A stretch of DNA of 64,000 nucleotides from Elizabethkingia miricola (GTDB lineage Bacteria; Bacteroidota; Bacteroidia; Flavobacteriales; Weeksellaceae), in NCBI RefSeq assembly GCF_001675285.1, contig NZ_LSGQ01000004.1:93839-157838 (forward strand), in the 5' to 3' direction. The translations under genes and the position numbers were made by a program. Shown in pieces: positions 8,348 to 18,549 of this stretch; within the stretch, counting starts at the first letter, position 1; every line of letters starts with the position of its first letter. A model generated the notes under the pieces. The model was not told where the DNA came from. It did not search any database and saw only the letters and a program-made list of their open reading frames with translations.

Positions 8348-9586
8348 TTAAAGCTCTAAAGCTCTTCTTTCGTCTCCACCCATTAGGAATTCTACCGGGT
8401 TGTCGATAGCTTCTTTTACCGCTACTAAGAAACCAACAGACTCTTTACCATCAATAATTCTGTGGTCATAAGACATTGCCACATACATCATTGGTCTGAT
8501 CTCTACTTGTTTGTTAACTGCTACAGGGCGCTCGATGATATTATGCATACCTAAGATTGCACTTTGCGGCGGGTTAATAATTGGTGTAGAAAGCATAGAA
8601 CCAAAAGTACCACCATTAGTAATAGTAAAAGTACCTCCGGTCATTTCATCAACAGTAATTTTACCGTCTCTTACTTTAATAGCTAAATCCTTAATTCCAG
8701 CTTCAACATTTCTGAAAGACATGTTTTCTGCGTTACGAAGAACTGGTACCATTAGACCTTTTGGCCCTGATACAGCAATAGAGATATCACAGAAATCGTA
8801 GCTGATCTTCTGATCACCATCGATAGATGCGTTAACATCCGGATACATCTGAAGTGCTCTTACAACTGCTTTAGTGAAGAAAGACATAAATCCTAAACCG
8901 ATTCCGTGTTTAGCAGCAAATTCTTCTTTGTATTGCTTACGGATTCTGAAGATTTCTGACATATCTACTTCATTGAAAGTAGTAAGCATTGCTGTTTCAT
9001 TCTTTACAGAAACTAATCTTGCAGCAATCTTTCTACGAAGCATACTCAATTTAGTAATCTTTACAGCTCTGGATCCGCTTTCGTTAGAACCTCCTAATGC
9101 AGGTGTTCCTTTAGCCTGAACAGCGTCTTCTTTTGTAATTCTTCCTCCAACTCCTGTACCGTTTACCTGAGCAGGCTCAATACCTTTCTCATCAAGGATT
9201 TTTTTAGCAGCAGGTGAAGGTGTATTTGTAGCATAAGTAGCAGGTGCAGCTTTCGGAGCTTCAGCAACTACTTCTTTTTTAGGTTCTTCTTTTGGAGCCT
9301 CAGCTTTAACTTCCTCTTTAGCAGGTGCAGCACCTTCTGGTTTTGCAGCAGCAGTATCGATTAATACAACTACCTGTCCTACTTGTACAGTATCTCCTTC
9401 TTCAGCTTTTAATGTGATGATACCACTTGCTTCAGCCGGTAATTCAAGAGTTGCTTTATCTGAATCAACTTCGGCAATAGCCTGATCTTTTTCTACGTAG
9501 TCACCATCCTTTACCAACCACGTTGCGATTTCTACTTCGGTTATAGATTCCCCTGGCGAAGGGACTTTCATTTCTAATATTGACAT
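8348..9586 (-). CDS. sucB: 2-oxoglutarate dehydrogenase E2 (dihydrolipoyl succinyltransferase)
   Basis: E2 passes the succinyl group from E1 to CoA in the TCA cycle. The 412 residues show the expected order. The lipoyl domain spans 1-75, with the lipoylated Lys44 in [10 protein letters not shown]. An Ala/Pro/Lys/Glu linker spans about 80-118. The peripheral subunit-binding domain ([19 protein letters not shown]) lies around 122-160. The catalytic domain runs to the end, with His375 and Asp379 in SYDHRIIDG. It lies 58 nt downstream of sucA. The E3 gene (lpd) is not in the window. Confidence 0.95.
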   Translation of the reverse strand: MSILEMKVPSPGESITEVEIATWLVKDGDYVEKDQAIAEVDSDKATLELPAEASGIITLKAEEGDTVQVGQVVVLIDTAAAKPEGAAPAKEEVKAEAPKEEPKKEVVAEAPKAAPATYATNTPSPAAKKILDEKGIEPAQVNGTGVGGRITKEDAVQAKGTPALGGSNESGSRAVKITKLSMLRRKIAARLVSVKNETAMLTTFNEVDMSEIFRIRKQYKEEFAAKHGIGLGFMSFFTKAVVRALQMYPDVNASIDGDQKISYDFCDISIAVSGPKGLMVPVLRNAENMSFRNVEAGIKDLAIKVRDGKITVDEMTGGTFTITNGGTFGSMLSTPIINPPQSAILGMHNIIERPVAVNKQVEIRPMMYVAMSYDHRIIDGKESVGFLVAVKEAIDNPVEFLMGGDERRALEL

Positions 9587-9644
9587 AGGAATAATTTTTT
9601 TTGTTGTGCAGTTCTTCTATACTGCTTTTGTAGTTAGTTTATTA

Positions 9645-12452
9645 TTAAGCTGTTACTGGTCTTTTTGCAGGAGTCCCTTCACATTGGAATACCTGATTGA
9701 TAATTGCATTCTGGTTGATCTCGAATTTCTTATGAGATCCCGGTGCTGGAGCTCCACTTGCTACCGGAGAAATTACCTGAGGATTTCTGTCTCTTAGATT
9801 TCTCAGTATATAGCTCCATGCGCCCATGTTTTCAGGCTCTTCCTGTGCCCAGATGAATTCTTTAGCATTAGAATACTTTTCAAATATAGCATCCAACTGA
9901 TTCATTTGAAGAGGATACAACTGCTCTAGTCTTACTAAAGCAACTTTCTCATCATTCAGTTCTTCTTTTTTAGCTAATAGTTCATAATACAATTTACCTG
10001 AACATAATACTAATCTTTCTACTTTATCTGCTTTAGCAGTAGCATCATCAATTATTGGCTGGAATGCTCCGTTTGCCAATTCTTCAACTTTCGAAACAGC
10101 TCTTGGATGACGCAATAATGATTTTGGAGTCATTACTACTAAAGGCTTTCTGAAATCGGCTTTCATTTGTCTTCTCAACAAATGGAAGTAGTTAGCTGGT
10201 GTTGTAGCATTAGCCACAATAATATTCTGGTTTGCACAAAGTGTAAGGAAACGCTCTAATCTTGCAGAAGAGTGCTCAGCACCCTGTCCTTCAGAACCAT
10301 GAGGCAATAACATTACCAGTCCGTTTTGCAGTTTCCATTTTTCTTCAGCAGCTACAAGATATTGATCGATAATAATCTGCGCTCCGTTAGCGAAATCACC
10401 AAACTGAGCTTCCCAGATTGTAAGAGTATCCGGAGACACCATTGCATATCCGTAATCGAATCCTAAAACTGCATACTCAGAAAGTAATGAGTTATAGATC
10501 TGGAACTGATTATCTTTAGTAGTAACAGATTTTAATGGTACATATTCTTCTTCAGTATCCTCAGTCTTTACAACTGCATGACGGTGAGAGAAAGTACCTC
10601 TTTCTACATCTTCACCAGAAATTCTGATACCAAATTCTTCACTTAGCAATGTAGCATAAGCTAAAAGTTCTCCCATTGCCCAGTCAAGATTATCATTCTC
10701 AACCATATTAAGTCTCTGCTCGAATAATCTTGTGATTTTTTTGATAAATTTCTTGTCTGTAGGCAGTGTAGAAATCTGTCTTGCTAAATCTTTTAGTTTA
10801 TCTAAAGGGAATTTAGTATCTACTGGATTAAGAACTGATCCTCTGGAGCCGAACGGGAATTTTTTCCAATCGTCTGCCATGAAGATGTCCATTGTATTTT
10901 TCTTAATTTCTTTAGATTCGTCGAAGTTTTCATCCAATAATTTTTTGAACTCAACTTCCATTTGCTTCATCACTTCGTCAGAAACAATACCCTCCTTGAT
11001 CAATTTATCTTTATAAATCTCTCTAGGGTTAGGATGTTTTGCAATGATGTTGTATAATTTAGGCTGTGTAAACTTAGGCTCATCACCTTCGTTGTGGCCA
11101 TATTTTCTGTACCCTAAAAGGTCAATATATACATCTTTACCAAATCTGTTACGGAAATCTGCAGCAAAATGCATTGCGTGAACAACTGCTTCTACATCGT
11201 CTGCATTAATATGCATTACCGGAGAGTCAGTTACTTTCGCTACGTCTGTACAGTAAGTAGATGAACGTGCATCTAAATAATTGGTTGTAAATCCTACCTG
11301 GTTATTTGTAACGATGTGGATTGTACCTCCTGTTTTATATCCGTCCAACGTCATCATTTGTGCAATTTCGTATACAATTCCCTGTCCGGCAATTGCAGCA
11401 TCACCATGAATAACGATTGGTAAAATCTTATTATAATCTCCGTTGTAGCTGTTGTCTACTTTAGCACGGCTGATACCTTCTACTAATGAAGCGACAGTTT
11501 CCAGGTGAGACGGGTTCGGTGTAAGATTAATTTTTACAGTTTCTCCGGCAGTTGTCTGAATAACTTTAGATGCTCCTAAGTGATATTTAACGTCACCAGA
11601 GAATACATCTTCTTCAAATTCTTTACCTTCGAATTCACTGAAAATCTGCTTATAAGGCTTTTGGAAAATGTTTGTTAGTACATTCAGTCTTCCTCTGTGC
11701 GCCATACCCAATACTACTTCATCAACACCTAATTGTGAAGACTTGGTAATAACCTGGTCCAACGCAGGGATTAAAGATTCCAGACCTTCTAATGAAAAAC
11801 GCTTCTGTCCTACGAATTTTGTATGCAGGTAGTTCTCGAAAGCTACTGCCTGATTAAGCCTTTGTAAAACATGCTTTTTCTCTTCAGGAGAAAGTTTTGC
11901 ATGGTTTTCATTTGCCTGAAGCCACTGACGAATGAAATCTCTTTCCTCAACATTTTTAATGTACATGTATTCTACTCCGATGGAATCGCAGTAGATGTTC
12001 TGAAGATGTCTTATGATTTCACTAAGCGTTGCAGGTCCTGGCATTCCGGTTTCTGTAGCGCTGTTGAATTTTCTATTTAAATCAGCAGAAGTAAGTCCAA
12101 AATTTTCAATATCCAAGGTTGGTTCGAAGTGTCTTCTCTCTCTAACCGGATTGGTTTTAGTGAAAAGGTGACCACGAACACGGTATGCCTCGATAAGATT
12201 AATTACTTTGAATTCTCTGCGAATGTCTTCTGAAATTTCTGAAATATTGACATTGCTGTTCTCTGCCTGTGATGCAAAAGATTTAATTTCTTGTACTGCT
12301 TCTTCATCACTGTAGTTTTCCAAAGCGAAATCAAACCCCTGAAAAAAAGCTTTCCATGATGGTTCGAGACTGTCAGGATATTTCAAATACTGCTGGTACA
12401 TGTCCTCTATAAACTGAGAATGTACCGCATTTAAGAATGAAAATCTGTCCAT
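9645..12452 (-). CDS. sucA: 2-oxoglutarate dehydrogenase E1
   Basis: E1 decarboxylates 2-oxoglutarate with thiamine diphosphate and hands the succinyl group to E2. The 935-residue length is typical. The N-terminal E2-contact segment is FSFLNAVHSQFIEDMYQQYL. Active-site blocks are GMAHRGRLNVL, NPSHLE and the ThDP-binding IHGDAAIAGQGIVYE. The transketolase-like pyrimidine domain has EAQFGDFANGAQIIIDQ and LPHGSEGQGAEHSSAR. It is followed by sucB, forming the sucAB operon with its own promoter. Confidence 0.96.
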   Translation of the reverse strand: MDRFSFLNAVHSQFIEDMYQQYLKYPDSLEPSWKAFFQGFDFALENYSDEEAVQEIKSFASQAENSNVNISEISEDIRREFKVINLIEAYRVRGHLFTKTNPVRERRHFEPTLDIENFGLTSADLNRKFNSATETGMPGPATLSEIIRHLQNIYCDSIGVEYMYIKNVEERDFIRQWLQANENHAKLSPEEKKHVLQRLNQAVAFENYLHTKFVGQKRFSLEGLESLIPALDQVITKSSQLGVDEVVLGMAHRGRLNVLTNIFQKPYKQIFSEFEGKEFEEDVFSGDVKYHLGASKVIQTTAGETVKINLTPNPSHLETVASLVEGISRAKVDNSYNGDYNKILPIVIHGDAAIAGQGIVYEIAQMMTLDGYKTGGTIHIVTNNQVGFTTNYLDARSSTYCTDVAKVTDSPVMHINADDVEAVVHAMHFAADFRNRFGKDVYIDLLGYRKYGHNEGDEPKFTQPKLYNIIAKHPNPREIYKDKLIKEGIVSDEVMKQMEVEFKKLLDENFDESKEIKKNTMDIFMADDWKKFPFGSRGSVLNPVDTKFPLDKLKDLARQISTLPTDKKFIKKITRLFEQRLNMVENDNLDWAMGELLAYATLLSEEFGIRISGEDVERGTFSHRHAVVKTEDTEEEYVPLKSVTTKDNQFQIYNSLLSEYAVLGFDYGYAMVSPDTLTIWEAQFGDFANGAQIIIDQYLVAAEEKWKLQNGLVMLLPHGSEGQGAEHSSARLERFLTLCANQNIIVANATTPANYFHLLRRQMKADFRKPLVVMTPKSLLRHPRAVSKVEELANGAFQPIIDDATAKADKVERLVLCSGKLYYELLAKKEELNDEKVALVRLEQLYPLQMNQLDAIFEKYSNAKEFIWAQEEPENMGAWSYILRNLRDRNPQVISPVASGAPAPGSHKKFEINQNAIINQVFQCEGTPAKRPVTA

Positions 12453-12489
12453 TATTACCTTCTATCTATTAAAATTTTATATAATTCAA

Positions 12490-12520
12490 CAAAATTACAA
12501 ATAATAGCCAATCTGCCCAA
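12490..12520 (-). promoter_or_regulatory. Promoter of the sucAB operon
   Basis: On the minus strand TTG (12520-12518), 20 nt of spacer, then TAATTTTG (12497-12490). The predicted leader is about 35 nt and contains AGAAGG shortly before the ATG at 12452. Confidence 0.65.
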
Positions 12521-12564
12521 GGATTTGATAAAATATAACCGATTGATTTTGTATATCCGTCAAT

Positions 12565-13605
12565 TTAATAAATCTGAAGAGCAATTTTCAGGATTACGTC
12601 CTGATTTTCTATAGGAGGCTCCACAAATACCTCAGTGAGCTCACCTACAGACATTTCTCTCCTCTTGGCTTCTGCAACTAAGTTGGCTATTACCCTCTTT
12701 CTACCCTCATAATTCCCCTTGTAATAGGCAACGAGAGTCTTTGAAGCTTTAACGTCACGGAAGTTAAAATTATTATCGGTGACATCAAATTTCTTACTAA
12801 CCGTAGCTCCATAGAAGTACGAAATCTCTTTATCGTTGACATTATTGGAACGCATTACCAGTTGTGGTTCTCCAAATTCGTCGTTTTTCTTCCCAAGATC
12901 TTTCGTCATAAAACTATAGAGTTTATTATAATTCATCACCACAGAATTGAAGAAATCTCCCTTTTTGCGGTTAGATGCACTTACATTTAGCCCTAAAAGA
13001 ACGGCTTCTTCGTGGTTTTCCTCTACAATAGTATCATACTTTATGGTATTCAGTTTGGCTTCACGATCTACTTTATTACCTAAATGATTTGCCAATGCTA
13101 CAATACTCTTATCTATACCCGAAACGAAATTCTCTTCATAGATTAAATTAAGGGAGCGTTTTAAAAATGGTCTGGCCGGTGTCCGTACATACCAGGTGAC
13201 TTCGGTTTTTTCTGCACCAAGTTTTTTGAAACTAACATCTATGAGATAAGGATTACTGTCACTGTTTTTGAACAACTGATACTTAATTCCTCTGTTCGGT
13301 ATAACATAACGGATAAATACATCACCATTTTCAGCAGAGTCTCTTTTATTTACAAAATGCATGGAACTTCCAACTCCGTCATAAGGTGTATAATAAGAGA
13401 AACCTAGATGATCATTCTCCTGTATGAATTCATTCCATTGCGAAAAATTGTACAGATTATTAAACTGAGGGAAAATTTTTTCCAACGGAAAATTGATTTC
13501 CTTTTTTACAGAAAAACTCTTTGTCTTCTCCACGAAGATCATGGAAACCGCATAAATACCAAATATTAGTACCAGAAAAGTAATAATTAACTTAACCCAC
13601 TTCAT
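12565..13605 (-). CDS. Membrane-anchored SRPBCC / GyrI-like protein
   Basis: The function is not known. The 346-residue protein has one N-terminal membrane helix (LIITFLVLIFGIYAVSMIF). An SRPBCC (START/polyketide cyclase-like) domain spans about 30-180, with the family strand pattern FSVKKEINFPLEKIFPQFN. The last ~150 residues look like a GyrI/AraC-effector small-molecule binding domain. Such two-domain proteins probably bind small hydrophobic ligands. It lies 46 nt downstream of glgC on the same strand, so it may be the last gene of the glycogen operon, but no metabolic link is evident. Confidence 0.72.
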   Translation of the reverse strand: MKWVKLIITFLVLIFGIYAVSMIFVEKTKSFSVKKEINFPLEKIFPQFNNLYNFSQWNEFIQENDHLGFSYYTPYDGVGSSMHFVNKRDSAENGDVFIRYVIPNRGIKYQLFKNSDSNPYLIDVSFKKLGAEKTEVTWYVRTPARPFLKRSLNLIYEENFVSGIDKSIVALANHLGNKVDREAKLNTIKYDTIVEENHEEAVLLGLNVSASNRKKGDFFNSVVMNYNKLYSFMTKDLGKKNDEFGEPQLVMRSNNVNDKEISYFYGATVSKKFDVTDNNFNFRDVKASKTLVAYYKGNYEGRKRVIANLVAEAKRREMSVGELTEVFVEPPIENQDVILKIALQIY

Positions 13606-13650
13606 TCACTGAAATTAAGCAACAAAGATAATACTCTTCCTCATACTAGC

Positions 13651-14904
13651 CTATTGTATTATGGTTCCGTTAGGAATTATAGCTTCTTTTTTTATCACAA
13701 TAATACCATCGCGTACAGAATAAGATTCATAGTCGGCATCCGGCATATGTTTTCCACCTATAATCCGGACATTATTCCCGATCATACAGTTCTTGTCTAT
13801 AATGGCATTTTCGATATAACAATTTTCTCCTACACCGAAAAGAGGTACTAAATCATTGATCTCATCATTTTGATAGAAATCAGCTCCCATCATATAGGTA
13901 TTTTTAATAACACTTCCTCTGCCAATTCTTGCACGGTTACCGATAACACATTTTTCCAGGCGATCCCCCATAATAATAGCACCGTCACCTACTACTACTT
14001 TTTCCATATAGCTTCCGTTGATTTTTGTCGGTGGCAGCATTCTGGATCTTGTAAAGATTGGTGAAGAACTGAACATATTGAACTGAGGCAAATCCTGTGT
14101 TAGATCCATATTGGCTTCAAAGAAGGATTCTATAGTTCCGATATCTGTCCAATAACCATTGTATTGATAGCTTAATGTATTGTAATTACCGATTGATGCA
14201 GGGATTACTTCTTTACCAAAGTCGTCCCCTTTATTTTCATCAAATATCTTGGCTAAAATGCTTTTTGTAAAAATGTATATCCCCATGGAAGCAAGATAAT
14301 TCTTCCCTTGTGCTTTACTTACCTCATCAACATCCGAGCTCCACTGCGGCAATATGTCTTTTCCTGGCTTTTCTATAAAAGCGGTAATATTATTCTGTTC
14401 ATCAGATTTCAAAATCCCAAATCCGGGAGCATCTTTTTCATTAACCGGTATCGTTGCAATTGTGATATCACCTTCGTTTTCAATATGGAAATTCAGCATT
14501 TCTCTGAAATCCATTTGGTATAACTGATCTCCGGAAAGGATCAGTATGTAATCGTAATCATACTTTCGTAAATGTGGCATAGATTGCCTTACAGCATCAG
14601 CTGTCCCCTGAAACCATTTATCATTATCTACACTTTGCTCTGCGGCAATAATATCTACAAAGCCTCGGCTAAAGACATCGAAGTTGTACGTATTCTTTAT
14701 ATGCTGATTAAGAGATGCCGAATTAAACTGAGTTAAAACCATAATCTGATTGAATCCGGAGTTTACACAGTTGGAGATTGGAATATCAACCAGTCTGTAT
14801 TTTCCTGCAATCGGCACAGCCGGTTTAGACCTTTGATCTGTTAAAGGAAATAATCTGGAGCCTCTTCCCCCTCCTAAAACAATTGAGATTACTTTTTTTC
14901 CCAT
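13651..14904 (-). CDS. glgC: Glucose-1-phosphate adenylyltransferase
   Basis: GlgC makes ADP-glucose from glucose-1-phosphate and ATP, the committed step of glycogen synthesis. The 417-residue enzyme has the nucleotidyltransferase loop LGGGRGSRLFPLT, substrate segments KPAVPIAGKYRLVDIPISNC and FQGTADAVRQ, and a C-terminal left-handed beta-helix with hexapeptide-like repeats (VVVGDGAIIMG, VIGNRARIGRGS). The length and the intact allosteric-type C-terminus suggest a regulated enzyme. It is the third gene of glgB-glgA-glgC. Confidence 0.95.
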   Translation of the reverse strand: MGKKVISIVLGGGRGSRLFPLTDQRSKPAVPIAGKYRLVDIPISNCVNSGFNQIMVLTQFNSASLNQHIKNTYNFDVFSRGFVDIIAAEQSVDNDKWFQGTADAVRQSMPHLRKYDYDYILILSGDQLYQMDFREMLNFHIENEGDITIATIPVNEKDAPGFGILKSDEQNNITAFIEKPGKDILPQWSSDVDEVSKAQGKNYLASMGIYIFTKSILAKIFDENKGDDFGKEVIPASIGNYNTLSYQYNGYWTDIGTIESFFEANMDLTQDLPQFNMFSSSPIFTRSRMLPPTKINGSYMEKVVVGDGAIIMGDRLEKCVIGNRARIGRGSVIKNTYMMGADFYQNDEINDLVPLFGVGENCYIENAIIDKNCMIGNNVRIIGGKHMPDADYESYSVRDGIIVIKKEAIIPNGTIIQ

Positions 14905-14952
14905 GGTTAATATTTTATTTATTTAGTGTGTTTAAAGTAGGTATATTTTTTA

Positions 14953-16374
14953 TTATACCATATATAAATTTAAATATTTTTCTGCTGATTTTTCCCACGA
15001 AAAATCGATCTTCATCATTTTCTTCTGGTAATCCTTCATATCAGAAGGAAGGTTATAGTATAAATATAGTGATCTATTAACCGCGTGAAGCATATCTTCC
15101 ATATTGAAATTACGGAAAGTTATCCCATAACCGTCATCTCCAATATCTTTTACGGTATCTTTTAATCCGCCTGTTAATCTTACAATAGGCATTGTACCGT
15201 AGCGCATGGAATACATCTGATTAAGCCCGCAAGGTTCTACTCTGGAAGGCATTAACAAAAAATCTGCGGAAGAATAAATCTGATGCGACAATTGTTCTTT
15301 ATACCCCAAATCTACTGCCAGGTTTACGTAAAACACATTTTTCAGATATCTGAATCTATCTTCCAGTCCTTTATCTCCGGAACCTAAAACAATAAAATTA
15401 AGTTTTCCTTCATTCTCCCATATACATCTGCTGATTAAATCCGGGAGAACATCTGCACCTTTTTCTTTTGCAAACCTTCCGATAAATGCATAAAGCGGAA
15501 GTTCAGGATTCAGCTCATAAGTCTCACACAACTTGGCCTTATTCAACTCCCTTTTCTTTGCAAAAGTTTTTAAGGTATAATTATTATCCATCATCGGATC
15601 TGATTTCGGATCCCAGACTTCAGTATCGATACCATTTATAATTCCGTATGCTTTGGCTCTTTCCTGTCGGATTAACTCTTCCAGACCGTTAGCTTCAGCA
15701 AGTAATTCTTCCAGATAACCTTCGGAAACAGCATTAAAAGCATGTGCGTTTTTAATCATTACTGCAAGAGGATTGATACATTTATCCCAATCCAGAAGCC
15801 CCCACTTCCATTGATCGAACTCCGGAAAGAAACGAGCCATTTCCCAGGACATATGTCCCTGGTATTGTCCGTTGTGTATAGTTCCAATAGTTTTCACTCC
15901 TTTAAGGAATGAATATTCATGGCAGTATTCAGTAAAAAAGGGAATTAACCCTGCATGGTAGTCGTGGCAATGCAAAATATCCGGTCTCCGTTGTTCCCAG
16001 CATAACCATTGTAATACAGCCCGCTGAAAGGCAATAAACTGCATACTTTCATCTCTATAGCCATACACCTCATCCCGATCCGTAAGCCCATGTATTTTTA
16101 CAAGATATAGTTCAAATCCTAAAGTATCACTTTCTTCCTGTAGTATTTCAAAATAAAAAGGATTTCCGTCAAGATACACCGTATTCTCAAAAATAACTTC
16201 AAATTTATTCTGATGTACAAACGGTTTATTGTACCATGGCATCACAACTTTAGCCTTCGCCCCCATCATATTTTGATACTTAGGCAAAGCACCAACAACA
16301 TCTGCCAGTCCGCCAACTTTGGCTACCGGATAACACTCCATACTGATGTGATAAATATCTAACTGATCGTACAT
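14953..16374 (-). CDS. glgA: Glycogen synthase (ADP-glucose, GT5)
   Basis: GlgA elongates alpha-1,4-glucan from ADP-glucose. The N-terminal donor loop reads KVGGLADVVGALPK, where many bacterial enzymes have KTGGL. HNGQYQGHMSW and the C-terminal GT-B blocks FIGRFAKEKGADVLPDL and EPCGLNQMYSMRYGTMPIVR are clear. I take ATG 16374 (MYDQLDIYHISMECYP, 473 residues) because it matches family N-termini. An in-frame upstream start at 16413 would add 13 Lys/Ile-rich residues and overlap the end of glgB by 31 nt. Confidence 0.93.
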   Translation of the reverse strand: MYDQLDIYHISMECYPVAKVGGLADVVGALPKYQNMMGAKAKVVMPWYNKPFVHQNKFEVIFENTVYLDGNPFYFEILQEESDTLGFELYLVKIHGLTDRDEVYGYRDESMQFIAFQRAVLQWLCWEQRRPDILHCHDYHAGLIPFFTEYCHEYSFLKGVKTIGTIHNGQYQGHMSWEMARFFPEFDQWKWGLLDWDKCINPLAVMIKNAHAFNAVSEGYLEELLAEANGLEELIRQERAKAYGIINGIDTEVWDPKSDPMMDNNYTLKTFAKKRELNKAKLCETYELNPELPLYAFIGRFAKEKGADVLPDLISRCIWENEGKLNFIVLGSGDKGLEDRFRYLKNVFYVNLAVDLGYKEQLSHQIYSSADFLLMPSRVEPCGLNQMYSMRYGTMPIVRLTGGLKDTVKDIGDDGYGITFRNFNMEDMLHAVNRSLYLYYNLPSDMKDYQKKMMKIDFSWEKSAEKYLNLYMV

Positions 16375-16382
16375 AATGGTTA

Positions 16383-18290
16383 TTATTTTTTTCTTCTGAA
16401 TATTAATCCACATAATGGCGGCAGGTCTATATCTGCCGAATAATCCTTACCATAATGCGGTACATTTTTAGTTTTAAAGTTCTTTATGGCACTCCCACTA
16501 CCCCAGTATTCTTTATCATCCGAGTTAATAACGGGCTCCCAATCTGACATTTCCGGTAAAGCTATCCTGAAATTTTTATAAGGAACTGAGGACAGATTTA
16601 AAATGACCAATATCTGATCTTCTTTATTCTTCCCTTTTCTAAGGTAAACATATACTGAGTTTTTACTATCATCTGCATGAAGCCATTCCGTACCAGCACT
16701 CTCATAGCTCATTTCGTATAATGCCTTTTCTTCCCGATATGCTTTATTGAGCCTTGCTACAAAATTCTTCATTCTACGATGAGCTTCATAATCTAATAAA
16801 TGCCAGTCCAGAGATGCACTGAAGTCCCATTCCGAAGTCTGTGCAAATTCATCACCCATAAAAAGCAATTTTGCTCCGGGATGGGTGTACATCCATAAAT
16901 ATAAAGCTCTTAAGTTGGCATGTTTCTGCCATTCATCCCCAAACATCTTATACAGCATAGGAGATTTACCATGTACAACTTCGTCATGTGAAAGTGGAAG
17001 TACATATCTTTCATCAAATGCATAAGTAGTACTAAAGGTTATATCATGATGAGACTTATGCCTTACCAAAAAGTCTTGTTTAAAGTATCTTAACGTATCA
17101 TGCATCCAGCCCATCATCCATTTCATACCAAAACCAACTCCACCATCTTTTACTGGATGTGTAAGTTTTGGATAGGAAGTAGATTCTTCTGCAATAGTTT
17201 TTACATTCGGATAATGCTTATTTACAGCTGTATTAAATTCTCTCAGAAATTCCAATGCTTCCAGATTGATATTACCACCATCTTTATTGGCAATCCATTC
17301 ACCGTCTTTTCTGGCGTAATCCAGGTATAGCATAGAAGTAACTGCATCTACACGCAAAGCGTCTATATGAAAACGCTCCAGCCAGAAGAATGCATTACTG
17401 ATCAGGAAAGACTTTACTTCGTTTCTGCCATAATTAAAAATCCGGGTATTCCATTCCGGATGATATCCCTGTCTTTCATCTTCATGTTCGTATAAAAAAC
17501 TCCCGTCAAAACGATATAATCCATGAGCATCTGAAGGAAAATGAGCCGGAACCCAATCCATAATAACACCTATATCATTGCGATGGAGTTCCTCAATAAG
17601 AAACATCAGATCCTGTGGACTTCCCAGCCTGCTGTCTACAGCATAATACCCTGTAACCTGATATCCCCATGAAGGTTCATAAGGGTATGATGTAACCGGC
17701 ATAAATTCAACATGGGTGAATCCCATTTCCTTTACATACGCAGCCAAATCAGAAGCTATGTCTCTGAAGTTTACATTTCCGTTTTTATCCTTCCGCCACG
17801 ATGGCAGATGAACTTCATAAATGGACATGGGAACCTGAAATGAATTTTTGTGGTGCTGATCATGCATCCACGTTTTGTCTTGCCACTCGTACCAGGTTGT
17901 AGAAACTACAGACGCAGTCTGTGGTGGTATTTCTGCAATATTACCAAAAGGATCAGCTTTAAAAAAAACATCATCATTATGGGTTTTTATTTCATATTTA
18001 TAAACATTGCCTAAAGTGACATTGGGAATAAAACCCTCCCATATTCCGGAGTTATCCCACCTGTATTTTAACTGATGAATAACCCCTTTCCAGTTATTAA
18101 AATCACCAACAACCGATACCTGTTCTGCATTTGGTGCCCATACAGCAAAATAAACACCTTTGTAGCCGTTAATTTCAACCACATGCGCACCCATCTTTTC
18201 ATAAAGACGGTAGTGTTTTCCTTTTCTAAACAGATCAATATCATAATCTGTAAATAAAGAAAACGACAATGTAGGTGGTGTAGACATCAT
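16383..18290 (-). CDS. glgB: 1,4-alpha-glucan branching enzyme (GH13)
   Basis: GlgB introduces alpha-1,6 branches into glycogen. The 635-residue protein has an N-terminal CBM48 (VYFAVWAPNAEQVSVVGDFN, about 46-65). The GH13 barrel carries VIMDWVPAHFPSD, the nucleophile region LRVDAVTSMLYLDY, the acid/base Glu in TIAEESTSYP and LPLSHDEVVHGK. The long double-CBM N-terminal extension of enterobacterial GlgB is absent, as is common in Bacteroidota. It is the first gene of the glycogen operon. Two ATG codons are adjacent at the start, and the first is used. Confidence 0.95.
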   Translation of the reverse strand: MMSTPPTLSFSLFTDYDIDLFRKGKHYRLYEKMGAHVVEINGYKGVYFAVWAPNAEQVSVVGDFNNWKGVIHQLKYRWDNSGIWEGFIPNVTLGNVYKYEIKTHNDDVFFKADPFGNIAEIPPQTASVVSTTWYEWQDKTWMHDQHHKNSFQVPMSIYEVHLPSWRKDKNGNVNFRDIASDLAAYVKEMGFTHVEFMPVTSYPYEPSWGYQVTGYYAVDSRLGSPQDLMFLIEELHRNDIGVIMDWVPAHFPSDAHGLYRFDGSFLYEHEDERQGYHPEWNTRIFNYGRNEVKSFLISNAFFWLERFHIDALRVDAVTSMLYLDYARKDGEWIANKDGGNINLEALEFLREFNTAVNKHYPNVKTIAEESTSYPKLTHPVKDGGVGFGMKWMMGWMHDTLRYFKQDFLVRHKSHHDITFSTTYAFDERYVLPLSHDEVVHGKSPMLYKMFGDEWQKHANLRALYLWMYTHPGAKLLFMGDEFAQTSEWDFSASLDWHLLDYEAHRRMKNFVARLNKAYREEKALYEMSYESAGTEWLHADDSKNSVYVYLRKGKNKEDQILVILNLSSVPYKNFRIALPEMSDWEPVINSDDKEYWGSGSAIKNFKTKNVPHYGKDYSADIDLPPLCGLIFRRKK

Positions 18291-18420
18291 ACGGTGTTTT
18301 ATTCTTCCAATTTACAATCTTTCTTTGATACAAAATACAATTTTAATAAATAATAACGAAGAATTTTCTTTATTTAACACTCCTGATAAAATGTAAACCT
18401 ATAAATCTATAATCTTTATA

Positions 18421-18446
18421 CAGCTCCCTTTATGTGGGAGTTTTCT
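18421..18446 (+). terminator. Plus-strand terminator hairpin between divergent genes
   Basis: CTCCC TTTATGT GGGAG is followed by TTTTCTTTTT on the plus strand only. No plus-strand gene lies upstream: glgB reads away from it. It may end a short leader RNA or antisense transcript, or shield the GH125 promoter. Confidence 0.6.
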
Positions 18447-18485
18447 TTTTATACTGCTATTAGTACAACTGCATTATATTAAAAG

Positions 18486-18532
18486 AGAATTATTCTTAAT
18501 AAAATCAGTATATTTGAAGTTATTCAGAATAA
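18486..18532 (+). promoter_or_regulatory. GH125 promoter with two flanking dyads
   Basis: The -7 box TATATTTG lies at 18509-18516. On its upstream side is AGAATTATTCT (18486-18496), and downstream is TTATTCAGAATAA (18520-18532). Both are perfect dyads built from the same GAAT/ATTC half-sites. No TTG is seen at -33, so the promoter may need an activator. Confidence 0.5.
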
Positions 18533-18549
18533 AAAAAACTATATACTAA

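Noticed and set aside
16374-16413. Longer glgA start overlapping glgB
   Set aside because: The added 13 residues are not like family N-termini, and ATG 16374 gives the standard start.
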